Below the pieces are notes generated by a model. The model was not told the DNA's origin. It saw only the letters and a list, made by a program, of their open reading frames with translations, and did no database searches. DNA of 64,000 bases from Erythrobacter donghaensis. GTDB taxonomy: Bacteria; Pseudomonadota; Alphaproteobacteria; Sphingomonadales; Sphingomonadaceae. The translations under genes and the position numbers were made by a program. Positions 44,418-52,214 of this stretch are shown piece by piece. Each line of letters opens with the position of its first letter. Position 1 is the stretch's first letter. The DNA is taken from assembly GCF_002155425.1 (NCBI RefSeq), contig NZ_MUYG01000005.1, positions 62,001 through 126,000 of the forward strand, written 5' to 3'.

Positions 44418-44421
44418 CGGC

Positions 44422-44733
44422 TCAGCTCCGCTCGGGCAGCGACAGGCTGACCTGCGCGGCGATCATGGCATCGGCGATCTTGGTCGGCACCAGCGGGTAG
44501 GATCCGTCGCGCAGCGCCTCGCGGATCTGGGCGACACGCTCGGCGTCGACCGGCGGGGCGGCGGTGGCGGTATCCGGGGCGGAGACTTCGAGGCTGATCC
44601 CGGTGGCAGGCGCAGGGCTGCCGGCCACCGGGGCGGCTGGGCGCGGGCGCGCCTCGATCTGCGCGCGCTCGCCCGCCGCGACGGCGCGGGCTGCGCTGAT
44701 GCCGGACAATTTGCTCAGTTCGACAGAGGGCAT
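44422..44733 (-). CDS. flgM: Anti-sigma-28 factor FlgM
   Basis: A 103-aa protein with a disordered Ala/Pro-rich first half and a C-terminal helical sigma-binding part: VDAERVAQIREALRDGSYPL then KIADAMIAAQ, the FlgM signature. It should hold FliA inactive until the hook is complete and FlgM is exported. AAGGA lies ahead of the ATG. Operon order is flgA-flgM-flgN, as in many polar-flagellated bacteria. Confidence 0.88.
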   Translation of the reverse strand: MPSVELSKLSGISAARAVAAGERAQIEARPRPAAPVAGSPAPATGISLEVSAPDTATAAPPVDAERVAQIREALRDGSYPLVPTKIADAMIAAQVSLSLPERS

Positions 44734-44811
44734 GGCGATGTCCTTCGAATGGGTTGCTGAAGGCGAGAACGGCGGCGCGCCGGGGGGTTTAAGAGGGCGT
44801 AAAAAGGATTT

Positions 44812-45360
44812 TCAGCCGGCCGGGATGACGGCGAGGCCGGGGCGCTCGATCCGCGCGCGGATCGGCTCGGCCTTGCGGCTGGTGCGCACCTCGATCCAGT
44901 CGCCGACGCTGCCCGCTTCAACCGCTTCGCCCGCCTGCTGGACGCTGAAGCCGCGCCCGCGCACCATTACGGTGATGGCATCGCCGCGCTTCACCACCGG
45001 TGCGGGCCTTGCTGCGCCCGGACTGCTGCCGGGGGCGGGGTTGATGGCGACGAAGATGCGCCAGCTTGTCTGTCCGGCGCATTCGACCTGCACTGCGGTG
45101 CGTGCCACCGTATGCCAGCTGACCGCGAGCGGCACGGCGCAAGGCGCCAGCTGGAGCCTGCGGTCGCTCGCCATGCGCGCGCCGCCCGGTGCGCCGATGT
45201 CGGCTCCGGTGAATTCGGCCACGGCCTGGTCGATCGTGGCCGGATCGGTGACGGCAGGCAGGCTTTGCGCGGCAAGGTGCTGGTCGCATTGCGCCAGCAG
45301 GATCGGCACGGCCAGCGCGCTCAGCCGCCAGCCAACATTGCCGGGTTGGGTCATCTCCAC
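44812..45360 (-). CDS. flgA: Flagellar P-ring assembly chaperone FlgA
   Basis: A 182-aa periplasmic protein with a hydrophobic N-terminal export segment (LSALAVPILLAQ). The C-terminal SAF-like domain is clear: PVVKRGDAITVMVRGRGFSVQQAGEAVEAGSVGDWIEVR. It helps FlgI form the P ring. GTG 45360 or ATG 45354 may be the start. First gene behind a sigma-54 promoter. Confidence 0.9.
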   Translation of the reverse strand: MEMTQPGNVGWRLSALAVPILLAQCDQHLAAQSLPAVTDPATIDQAVAEFTGADIGAPGGARMASDRRLQLAPCAVPLAVSWHTVARTAVQVECAGQTSWRIFVAINPAPGSSPGAARPAPVVKRGDAITVMVRGRGFSVQQAGEAVEAGSVGDWIEVRTSRKAEPIRARIERPGLAVIPAG

Positions 45361-45407
45361 TTGTATCCGCTCCTTGTTCTGCGCTGGGTCTGCGCTGGCG
45401 GGAACGG

Positions 45408-45423
45408 AGCAAGGACCATGCCA
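45408..45423 (-). promoter_or_regulatory. Sigma-54 promoter of flgA-flgM-flgN
   Basis: TGGCATGGTCCTTGCT on the minus strand: GG and GC are 10 bases apart and only one base of the -24 box deviates. It lies 48-63 bases upstream of the flgA start. Confidence 0.85.
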
Positions 45424-45507
45424 AGACCCGCCCTAGGTAAACTCCCGAGGCGACCGGGCGCGGTGGGTTAAGCATGGCGCGCTAGAACGGCGAGCAAAGT
45501 TTCCATC

Positions 45508-46611
45508 ATGTTGGTCGCGGATACTCCCATGCCCTTTGCCACCGGCTATCTTTCCCGCTCCGCCCGCCACCGGGCCAAGGACGAAGACCCCTCGCAAGCC
45601 TCCGCCCCCGCGGGCGGGCGCCGGGCCGAAGCGGCGCGGCGGGACCTGCTCGACAGGATCGCCGATTTCGTTGTCCGCCACGATCTCGCCGTCACCGCGC
45701 CCAATATGGCGACCTTGTGCGGCGCGCTGTCGGGCGCCAATCCTGAGCTGGCGGGCGCGCTGGTGCGGCGCGAGGCGGCGGGGGAGCCGATCGACCAGCG
45801 CTGGCTCGACACGCTGGCGCGGCTCGACCCCGACGGGCACAGCCGCATCGCCGCTTTCGAGACGCTGGGCGATAAGCTCGAACAGACGCTGCTGCGCTTT
45901 GCCCAGACCACGCGTGCCGCGCAGACCGAGACCAGCGACCACCGCGGCGCGATCGGCGAGCAGATCGCAGCGCTCGCTGGGCCCGAGGGGCTGGCACAGG
46001 TGATCGACCTCTCGCGCGCGATGATCGCCCGGATCGAGCAGATCGAGGCCGCGATGGCGCGCAGCGAGGCCGAGGTCGCCGCCTTGCGCCAGAGCCTCGC
46101 CATGGCGCGGATCGAGGCCGACGTCGACCATCTCACCGGCCTGCCCAACCGCCGCGCCTTCGAGCGCAAGCTGGCGGCGGCCGCTCTGGAAGCCCGCGAG
46201 GCGGGCGCGCCGCTGAGCCTCGCTTTCTGCGATGTCGATCATTTCAAGGGGATCAACGACCGCCACGGCCACGATGCGGGCGACCGCGTGCTGTGTGCGC
46301 TGGCGGCGCATTTCAGCGAACAGGCGGGCAGCGCCGCCTTCGTCGCGCGCCATGGCGGGGAGGAATTCGTGCTGCTGTTCCCCGGACTCGGCAAGGATGC
46401 CGCCAAGGGCCGGCTCGATGCGATCCGCCGGGCGATTGCCGCGCGCGCCTTGATGAACCGCGACACCGGCCAGCCCTTTGGCAAGGTCACGTTTTCGGCC
46501 GGCGTGGCCGAAGTGACCGAGGATGCCGACACTCGCAGCGCCCTCGCCCGTGCCGACGCTGCGCTCTACCGCGCCAAGCAGCAGGGCCGCAACCGGGTGG
46601 AGCTGGGCTAG
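45508..46611 (+). CDS. GGDEF diguanylate cyclase in the flagellar locus
   Basis: A 367-aa protein. The N-terminal half (1-195) is helical with no known sensor domain and ends in a coiled coil (RIEQIEAAMARSEAEVAALRQSLAMARIEA). The C-terminal GGDEF domain is complete: DHLTGLPNRRAFE, FCDVDHFKGINDRHGHDAGD and the active-site motif GGEEF near residue 283. The RxxD inhibitory site usually found five residues before it is absent, so product inhibition may be lacking. It should make cyclic di-GMP, which controls motile versus sessile life. It sits alone between two minus-strand flagellar operons. The start could also be ATG 45529. Confidence 0.92.
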   Translation: MLVADTPMPFATGYLSRSARHRAKDEDPSQASAPAGGRRAEAARRDLLDRIADFVVRHDLAVTAPNMATLCGALSGANPELAGALVRREAAGEPIDQRWLDTLARLDPDGHSRIAAFETLGDKLEQTLLRFAQTTRAAQTETSDHRGAIGEQIAALAGPEGLAQVIDLSRAMIARIEQIEAAMARSEAEVAALRQSLAMARIEADVDHLTGLPNRRAFERKLAAAALEAREAGAPLSLAFCDVDHFKGINDRHGHDAGDRVLCALAAHFSEQAGSAAFVARHGGEEFVLLFPGLGKDAAKGRLDAIRRAIAARALMNRDTGQPFGKVTFSAGVAEVTEDADTRSALARADAALYRAKQQGRNRVELG

Positions 46612-47069
46612 TCTGGCTCGCTGACCGCAGTGTCATAGGCGAGGCTGGCATAGGTCTCGTCCGTCGTTCCGGCATGGATGATCGTGCGCACCCGCGCGCC
46701 CGTTTCGCGCGCTTCGGCGGCAAGGGCTTCCGCACGCGACCAGGCTGCGGCTTCCTTGCCGGGGGTGTGGATCGCAAAGATTGTCAGCGTCGCGCGCGGA
46801 TCGGGGGCCTGTGCGGCCAGCCATTCGCCAAGGCCGGGGCCGCCGGGCACGGGACGGAACAGCGCCTGCGCCGCGTCGATCTGCGGCGCGGGGAGCCCGC
46901 GCGCGTCCTTCTCGCGCGCCTCACCATAGGCCAGCCGCGCGCCGCTTTCGGCCTCGGCAGCGGGCAGGGCGGAGAGTGTCAGCAGGAACAGGATCAGCGC
47001 CAGATCGGCGATGATCAGCTGCCAACCATTGCCGCCACCACGCGCCGGAGTGGAGGTGATCCCAGTCAT
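46608..47069 (-). CDS. Truncated MotB-like membrane protein
   Basis: A 153-aa protein with one N-terminal membrane helix, WQLIIADLALILFLLTLSAL. It has the same WxxxxAD pattern as the MotB stator helix of this genome (WKVAYADFVTAMMAFFLLLW), including the aspartate that carries the ion in MotB. The periplasmic part is short and does not show a proper OmpA peptidoglycan-binding domain; TIFAIHTPGKEAAAWSRAEALAAE has only a faint resemblance. The start overlaps the upstream MotA/ExbB-like gene (ATGA), so the two form a pair. It could be an ExbD/TolR-like partner or an accessory stator. Confidence 0.7.
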   Translation of the reverse strand: MTGITSTPARGGGNGWQLIIADLALILFLLTLSALPAAEAESGARLAYGEAREKDARGLPAPQIDAAQALFRPVPGGPGLGEWLAAQAPDPRATLTIFAIHTPGKEAAAWSRAEALAAEARETGARVRTIIHAGTTDETYASLAYDTAVSEPD

Positions 47070-47743
47070 GCCACCCCCCGCAGGTGCGCGCGGCGCGCCT
47101 TGGCCGCGCTGTCGATCGCATCGATCTGTGCGGTGAACCAGTCGGCCAGTGCCTCGCGGTCCTCTTCCTCGGCGAGCCCGCGCCGCTCGATCGCGCTGGC
47201 GAGGGGGTAGCACAGCAGATGCGCGATCAGCGCGCCGTAGAGCGAGGTCAGCACGGCGGTGGAGACGGCGGCCATGATCGCCGCCGCCGCGCCTGCGCCT
47301 TCGGGCGCGGTGCCGAGCTGCGTGAGGCCATAGAGCGTCCCGATCAGCCCGAACACGGGCGCAAGTTCGCCCGCCCACATGAACACCTGCGCGGCGCTCA
47401 CCCGGCGCGCTTCCTCCAGCGCGCGTTCGGCGCGGCGCACCGAGGCGAGCGAGTCGATCACCCCGTGGCGCAGATAGGTCTCGAGCATCAGTCCCAGCGC
47501 GCGGTCGGGCGGCAGGACGGGATCGGCGCGGTGATGACCATCGCGCTGGATCGCGTTCACCGCCTGTGCCAGCGCGCGGCGGTTTGCCTCCAGCCGGAAG
47601 CGCGCGCGCACCAGCCCGCCCGCCGCACCCAGCGCCGCGCCGAAATCGCGCCATCCGCAGCGCGCCACGGTGGCAAGCACGGTTCCGGCGACCACGATCG
47701 CCAGCGCACCGGGATCGAGCAGCGGGTTCAATGTCGGCGGCAT
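47066..47743 (-). CDS. MotA/TolQ/ExbB-family proton channel protein
   Basis: A 225-aa membrane protein with three to four helices. GELAPVFGLIGTLYGLTQLG and AIMAAVSTAVLTSLYGALIAHLL are the two channel-forming helices of the MotA/ExbB family; a cytoplasmic loop with RRAERALEEARRV lies before them. It differs from the MotA encoded at 55951 in length and sequence, so it is not a recent copy. ATG 47743 follows AGGAGGG; the longer frame to 47764 was rejected. Divergent from flgB. Possible roles: a second stator, or an energiser of an unknown envelope process. Confidence 0.82.
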   Translation of the reverse strand: MPPTLNPLLDPGALAIVVAGTVLATVARCGWRDFGAALGAAGGLVRARFRLEANRRALAQAVNAIQRDGHHRADPVLPPDRALGLMLETYLRHGVIDSLASVRRAERALEEARRVSAAQVFMWAGELAPVFGLIGTLYGLTQLGTAPEGAGAAAAIMAAVSTAVLTSLYGALIAHLLCYPLASAIERRGLAEEEDREALADWFTAQIDAIDSAAKARRAHLRGVA

Positions 47744-47907
47744 GGGTGTCCCTCCTTGTGGCAACGCCAGTCAGAACGGCCGCGAAACCAGCCGATTAAG
47801 CGCGCCGGACGGGCGGCAGGGGTTTGCCCTGAGCTGCGCGCGGCAAACGGCAAGAACCTGCCGCCCTGCCCTGCGACCTGCCGCCCTCGTGCCGGTGCAG
47901 CGGGGTT

Positions 47908-47923
47908 TGGCACGCTTCCTGCT
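47908..47923 (+). promoter_or_regulatory. Sigma-54 promoter of the flgB operon
   Basis: TGGCACGCTTCCTGCT: full -24 box, GC at -12, spacing of 10 bases between GG and GC, 55-70 bases upstream of the flgB start. It probably drives the long flgBCDEFGHIJKL run. Confidence 0.88.
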
Positions 47924-47977
47924 GTTCAGGCTGCGAGCTTGCGGGGATGGGCCTCGCAGCCAAGGAAAGGCAGCCTC

Positions 47978-48331
47978 ATGAACGAGCGACTTTTCGGTAT
48001 CCACGGCGCCGCGCTGACCTTGCGGTCGGAACGGATGGGCGTGATCGCGTCGAACATCGCCAATGCCGCGACCCCCGGATACAAGGCGCGCGACATCGAT
48101 TTCGGCGCGGCGCTCGATGCCCGGCTGGCCAATGCCCGCGGGCAGGCGAGCCTCGGCGGCGACACCCGCCTGCTGTTCCGCCGCCCGACCATGCCCTCGC
48201 TCGATGGCAACACGGTCGAACTCGCGCGCGAACAGGTCGCCTTTGCCGAAAACGCGGTGGCTTACTCCGCGACGCTCAGCTTCGTGCAGGGCAAGGTCAA
48301 CACCATCACCCGCGCGCTGAAGGGCGAGTGA
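47978..48331 (+). CDS. flgB: Flagellar proximal rod protein FlgB
   Basis: A 117-aa rod protein. The N-terminal helix with LTLRSERMGVIASNIANAATPGYKARDIDF is the flagellar rod/hook signature; the C-terminal AFAENAVAYSATLSFVQGKVNTITRAL forms the partner helix. ATG 47978 with AAGGAAAGG upstream. First gene of the rod-hook operon. Confidence 0.95.
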   Translation: MNERLFGIHGAALTLRSERMGVIASNIANAATPGYKARDIDFGAALDARLANARGQASLGGDTRLLFRRPTMPSLDGNTVELAREQVAFAENAVAYSATLSFVQGKVNTITRALKGE

Positions 48332-48333
48332 CG

Positions 48334-48744
48334 ATGCCCGACCGCCAGCCCATGACGCTGTTCAGCCTCACCACCCGCGCGATGAGCGCGCAGATGGTGC
48401 GCATGAACACCGCGACATCGAACCTCGCCAATGCCGGGTCGGTCTCCACCACCGAGGAGGGCGCCTATCGCCCGATCCGCGCGGTCTTCGCAACCGAGCT
48501 CGACCGCGCCTCGGGCCTTGCCGGGGTGACCACCACCGGGCTGGTGCGCGCCGAGACCGCACCGACCAAGCGCTACGACCCCTCCCACCCGCTCGCCGAT
48601 GCGCAAGGCAACGTGTTCGAAGCCCCCGTCGATGAGACCGCCGAGATGGTCGAGATCATGGACGCCTCGCGCCAGTACCAGAACCTGGTGCAGGCGCTCC
48701 AGACCGCCAAGCAGCTGATGCTCGAAACCCTGAGGAGCCAGTAA
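48334..48744 (+). CDS. flgC: Flagellar proximal rod protein FlgC
   Basis: A 136-aa rod protein: FSLTTRAMSAQMVRMNTATSNLANAGS at the start, NVFEAPVDETAEMVEIMDASRQYQNLVQAL near the end, matching FlgC. The segment between carries KRYDPSHPLAD, typical of the family. Two bases after flgB; its TAA overlaps the flgD ATG. Confidence 0.95.
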   Translation: MPDRQPMTLFSLTTRAMSAQMVRMNTATSNLANAGSVSTTEEGAYRPIRAVFATELDRASGLAGVTTTGLVRAETAPTKRYDPSHPLADAQGNVFEAPVDETAEMVEIMDASRQYQNLVQALQTAKQLMLETLRSQ

Positions 48745-49064
48745 TGGATAGCACCGCCATCAATCCGGCAGCGCAAACGACGCTCGACCGGCTCAATACC
48801 CCCTCGCGCATCAACGGCGGCGGGTTGCAGTCGCTCGGGCAGGCCGATTTCCTGCGCCTGCTGACCACCCAGCTGACCTTGCAGGACCCGCTGGAGCCGA
48901 CCGACAACAAGGAGATGCTGGCGCAGATGGCGCAGTTCTCAGCGCTCGCCGCGACCACCGAAAGCGGCGCGACGCTGGAGGACATCTCCGGCAAGCTCGA
49001 CCGGTTGATCGCCGCGCAGGAAGCCGTGGCGCGCGCCGTCACCCCTTCCGCTCCGCAACCCTGA
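48744..49064 (+). CDS. flgD: Hook cap protein FlgD, short form
   Basis: A 106-aa protein containing only the conserved N-terminal half of FlgD: LGQADFLRLLTTQLTLQDPLEPTDNKEMLAQMAQFSALAATT. The C-terminal FLN/Tudor-like domains of typical FlgD (220 aa or more) are missing. The reading frame closes cleanly with no sign of frameshift in the next 30 bases, so this is probably a genuine short form that still nucleates hook assembly. Confidence 0.88.
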   Translation: MDSTAINPAAQTTLDRLNTPSRINGGGLQSLGQADFLRLLTTQLTLQDPLEPTDNKEMLAQMAQFSALAATTESGATLEDISGKLDRLIAAQEAVARAVTPSAPQP

Positions 49065-49100
49065 ACCCCTCTTACGTCCCGCTGAAAGGATCATAGCCCC

Positions 49101-49916
49101 ATGTCGTTCTTCACTTCCCTGTCCGGCCTGCGCAACGCCGAGACCGATCTGCGCGTCATCGCCAACAACATCGCCAACGCCGAGACGGTGGGCTTCAAGA
49201 AAAGCTCGGCGCAGTTCGCCGATCTTGTCGCCACGGGTTCCGCCACCGATCCGCGCCGCAGCCCCGGCATCGGCGCGACGATTGCCGGGATCACGCAGGA
49301 CTTCGTGCTCGGCCCGCTCGAACAGACCGGTCGTGCGCTGGATCTGGCGATCGACGGTGACGGGTTCTTCGCGCTCGCCAATCCGTTTTCGGGCGATGTC
49401 AGCTACAGCCGCAACGGCAATTTCCGCCTGACCGCGGTGGGCGAGCTAGAGGACAACTGGGGCAACCGCCTGCAGGCCTATCCGGTCGATCCGGCAGGCA
49501 ACCCGACCTCGACCGTGCCCGCCGATGTCAACGTGCCGATCGTTAACGGCGCGGGCTCCTCGCTCGCCAATGTCACCATCAATGTGCGCGGGATCGTGAT
49601 TGCGGCCTTCTCGGACGGCAGCACCGAGCCGGTGGGCCAGGTTGCGCTCGCCACCTTCCCCGCTCCCAACGGGCTGCGCTCGATCGGCCAGACCAAATGG
49701 CAGGCGACCGGCGAAAGCGGCGCGGCGGTGTTCGGCAATCCCGGCCTTGGCACCTATGGCGAGATGATCAGCGGCGCGCTGGAGCGTTCCAACGTCGATC
49801 TGGCCGAGGAAATGGTCTCGCTGCTCACGGCGCAGCGCAACTTCCAGGCCAACGCCCGCGCGATCGACACCGCGACGCAGATCACCACCACCACGCTCAA
49901 CCTGCGCCAGCAGTAA
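49101..49916 (+). CDS. flgE: Flagellar hook protein FlgE, short form
   Basis: A 271-aa hook/rod-family protein: MSFFTSLSGLRNAETDLRVIANNIANAETVGFKKSSAQF at the N-terminus (a hook-type start) and FLAE-type middle strands (YSRNGNFRLTAVGELEDNWGNRLQAYP). The C-terminus is SNVDLAEEMVSLLTAQRNFQANARAIDT. Position between flgD and flgF identifies it as FlgE, but it lacks the large outer domain that brings most FlgE to 400 aa or more. Alternatively a rod-like paralogue with the true hook gene elsewhere. Confidence 0.85.
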   Translation: MSFFTSLSGLRNAETDLRVIANNIANAETVGFKKSSAQFADLVATGSATDPRRSPGIGATIAGITQDFVLGPLEQTGRALDLAIDGDGFFALANPFSGDVSYSRNGNFRLTAVGELEDNWGNRLQAYPVDPAGNPTSTVPADVNVPIVNGAGSSLANVTINVRGIVIAAFSDGSTEPVGQVALATFPAPNGLRSIGQTKWQATGESGAAVFGNPGLGTYGEMISGALERSNVDLAEEMVSLLTAQRNFQANARAIDTATQITTTTLNLRQQ

Positions 49917-49919
49917 GCG

Positions 49920-50666
49920 ATGGACCGGCTGATCTACACCGCCATGACCGCGATGAACGCGGCGATGGACCGGCAGCGGGTGACGGCGAACAACCTCGCC
50001 AACGCCAGCACTCCGGGCTTTCGTCAGGAGATCTTCGCGGTCACTCCGGCGACGCTGAAGGACGGATCGCTGGAGGCCCGCGCCATGGCGCGCGGCAATG
50101 TGCGCGGGGCGGATATGAAAACCGCCCGCGTGGTGCCGACGGGCAATCCGCTCGACGTGGCGCTTGAGGGCAAGGCGCTGATCGCGTTCCAGTCCCCCGA
50201 CCGGCAGGGCGAGATATACTCGCGGCGCGGCGACCTGCGCGTCGCGGCCTCGGGTGTGCTGGAGAATGGCGAAGGGCTGGCGGTGCTGGGCGAAGGCGGC
50301 ACGCCGATCACGGTGCCGCCGGGGTTCAGCATAAGCCTTGCCGCCGATGGCACGATCCTCGCCAGCGATCCGGCCGCGCCCAATGCCGCTGCCGAAGCGA
50401 TCGACCGCATCCGGCTGGTCAATCCCGAAGGCAGCCCGCTCGCCAAAGGGATCGATAGCTTTCTGAAGGTGCCGAACGGCGGTGTCCTTCCCCCCGATCC
50501 CACTGCCCGGCTCAGCACCGGGGCGCTCGAAATGTCCAATGTCGAAACCGCCGATACCCTCGTCCAGATGATCGAGGCGCAGCGCGCCTTCGAACAGCGC
50601 GCCAAGATCATCGCCACCGCAGGTACGCTCGATGAAGCCTCCAGCGGCCTGATGTCGCTGCGCTAA
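49920..50666 (+). CDS. flgF: Flagellar rod protein FlgF
   Basis: A 248-aa distal-rod-family protein: LIYTAMTAMNAAMDRQRVTANNLANASTPGFRQEIFAV at the start, EMSNVETADTLVQMIEAQRAFEQRAKII at the end. The length and the Met-rich N-terminus fit FlgF. Three bases after flgE. Confidence 0.93.
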   Translation: MDRLIYTAMTAMNAAMDRQRVTANNLANASTPGFRQEIFAVTPATLKDGSLEARAMARGNVRGADMKTARVVPTGNPLDVALEGKALIAFQSPDRQGEIYSRRGDLRVAASGVLENGEGLAVLGEGGTPITVPPGFSISLAADGTILASDPAAPNAAAEAIDRIRLVNPEGSPLAKGIDSFLKVPNGGVLPPDPTARLSTGALEMSNVETADTLVQMIEAQRAFEQRAKIIATAGTLDEASSGLMSLR

Positions 50667-50684
50667 GAACAGGAGAACCGACCC

Positions 50685-51476
50685 ATGCCCACTTCCGCTC
50701 TTCACGTCGCCCGCACGGGCCTCGAGGCGCAGGATGCGCGGATGCGCGTCATCGCCAACAACCTTGCGAATATCGGCACCACCGGCTTCAAGCGCGACCG
50801 CGCGGACTTTGCGACGCTCGCCTATCAGGAACAGCGCGTGGCGGGGCAGGCCTCGACCGGGCAGACCGCCTATGCGGTGGGGCTCAATTTGGGCACAGGC
50901 GTGCAGGTGCAGGGCACCGCGCGGATCAGCACGCAGGGCACGCTCAGCCGCACCGACAACCCCTTCGACCTCGCGCTGGATGGCGACGGGTTCTTTCAGG
51001 TGGAACTGCCGCCGGGCGGCCAGATCGGCTTCACCCGCGCAGGCAATTTCGCGCTGGCGAATGATGGCACGCTGATCACCGCGCAGGGCTATGCGCTGCA
51101 GCCGCCGGTGCAGATCCCGGCCGGGGCGCAGTCGATCTCCATTGCGCCCGACGGCACGATCAGCGCGATCACCCCCGGCAATGCCGAGCCGACGCTGCTC
51201 GGCCAGCTGACCGTGGCGAGCTTCGTTAATCCGGGCGGCCTGCGCGCGATTGGCGACAACTTCCTGGTCGAAACCGCTGCCTCCGGCCCCGCCGAACTCG
51301 GCTTTGCGGGCGAAAACGGGCGCGGGCAGATCCGGCAGGGGATGCTCGAAAGCTCCAACGTCAACGTGGTCGAGGAGCTGGTCGAAATGATCGAGGCCCA
51401 GCGCGCCTACGAGATCAATTCCAAGATGGTGAGCGCGGTCGACGAGATGCTGCGCAACGCCAACCAGACATTGTGA
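50685..51476 (+). CDS. flgG: Flagellar distal rod protein FlgG
   Basis: A 263-aa protein. SALHVARTGLEAQDARMRVIANNLANIGTTGFKRDRADF and the C-terminal ESSNVNVVEELVEMIEAQRAYEINSKMV are diagnostic of FlgG. It builds the distal rod and polymerises beneath the hook. An AGGAGAA site precedes the ATG. Confidence 0.96.
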   Translation: MPTSALHVARTGLEAQDARMRVIANNLANIGTTGFKRDRADFATLAYQEQRVAGQASTGQTAYAVGLNLGTGVQVQGTARISTQGTLSRTDNPFDLALDGDGFFQVELPPGGQIGFTRAGNFALANDGTLITAQGYALQPPVQIPAGAQSISIAPDGTISAITPGNAEPTLLGQLTVASFVNPGGLRAIGDNFLVETAASGPAELGFAGENGRGQIRQGMLESSNVNVVEELVEMIEAQRAYEINSKMVSAVDEMLRNANQTL

Positions 51477-51484
51477 GAACTGCC

Positions 51485-52201
51485 ATGAAGGGTCGGATCA
51501 TCATCCTCGCCGCGCCGCTGCTGCTCGCTGCGTGCGGCGGGCTGGGCGGCAAGGGGCCGCAGGCGGGCTTCACCGCGCCGCCGCCGCCCGGCGCGGCGAT
51601 GGTCGCTGCCGGGGCGAGCGATCCGCTGGCGGTGGCCGCGCCGCAGCCGATGGTGCCTGCCACCAGCGCGGGGGCGATCTTCCAGACCGGGACGGGCTAT
51701 TCCGGCCTCGTCGTGGGCACCCGCGCGCGCCAACTGGGCGATATGGTGACGATCATCCTCACCGAAGCGACCACCACCACCAAGAGCACCACCGGCAAGA
51801 CCAGCCGCGAAGGGAGCTTCGGAATCACGCCCCCTGCGGCCGGCCCGCTCGATTTCCTGAACCCCGAAGCCCTTAAAGCTGCGGCGCAAGGGTCGTTCAC
51901 GGGTTCGGGCAATGCCGCGCAGCAAAGCCGCCTCAATGGTGCGGTCGCTGTGACGATTGCCGCGATCTACCCCAACGGGACTGCCGAAGTGGTCGGAGAA
52001 AAGCAGATGATGTTCAGCCAGGGAGACGAGTGGGTGCAATTCGCCGGCCGCATCCGGCTGATCGATATCGACGCCGACAACCGCCTCGCCTCATCGCAGG
52101 TCGCCAATGCCCGGATCATCTATTCGGGCAAGGGCGCCGTGCAGCAGGCGAGCCGTCCGGGCTGGCTCAGCCGCTTCTTCAACATGATCTCGCCGTTCTG
52201 A
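51485..52201 (+). CDS. flgH: Flagellar L-ring lipoprotein FlgH
   Basis: A 238-aa outer-membrane lipoprotein. The signal sequence ends in the lipobox LLAACGG; later VVGTRARQLGDMVTIILTEATTTTKSTTGKTSR and GEKQMMFSQGDEWVQFAGRIR are typical FlgH. ATG 51485 starts the signal peptide correctly; the frame's upstream GTG overlaps flgG. Confidence 0.95.
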   Translation: MKGRIIILAAPLLLAACGGLGGKGPQAGFTAPPPPGAAMVAAGASDPLAVAAPQPMVPATSAGAIFQTGTGYSGLVVGTRARQLGDMVTIILTEATTTTKSTTGKTSREGSFGITPPAAGPLDFLNPEALKAAAQGSFTGSGNAAQQSRLNGAVAVTIAAIYPNGTAEVVGEKQMMFSQGDEWVQFAGRIRLIDIDADNRLASSQVANARIIYSGKGAVQQASRPGWLSRFFNMISPF

Positions 52202-52214
52202 GAGGGCCGCACCG

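Noticed and set aside
45381-45400. TGGGTCTGCGCTGGC as a sigma-54 promoter for the GGDEF gene
   Set aside because: Weak -24 and -12 boxes in a GC-rich stretch; chance match likely.
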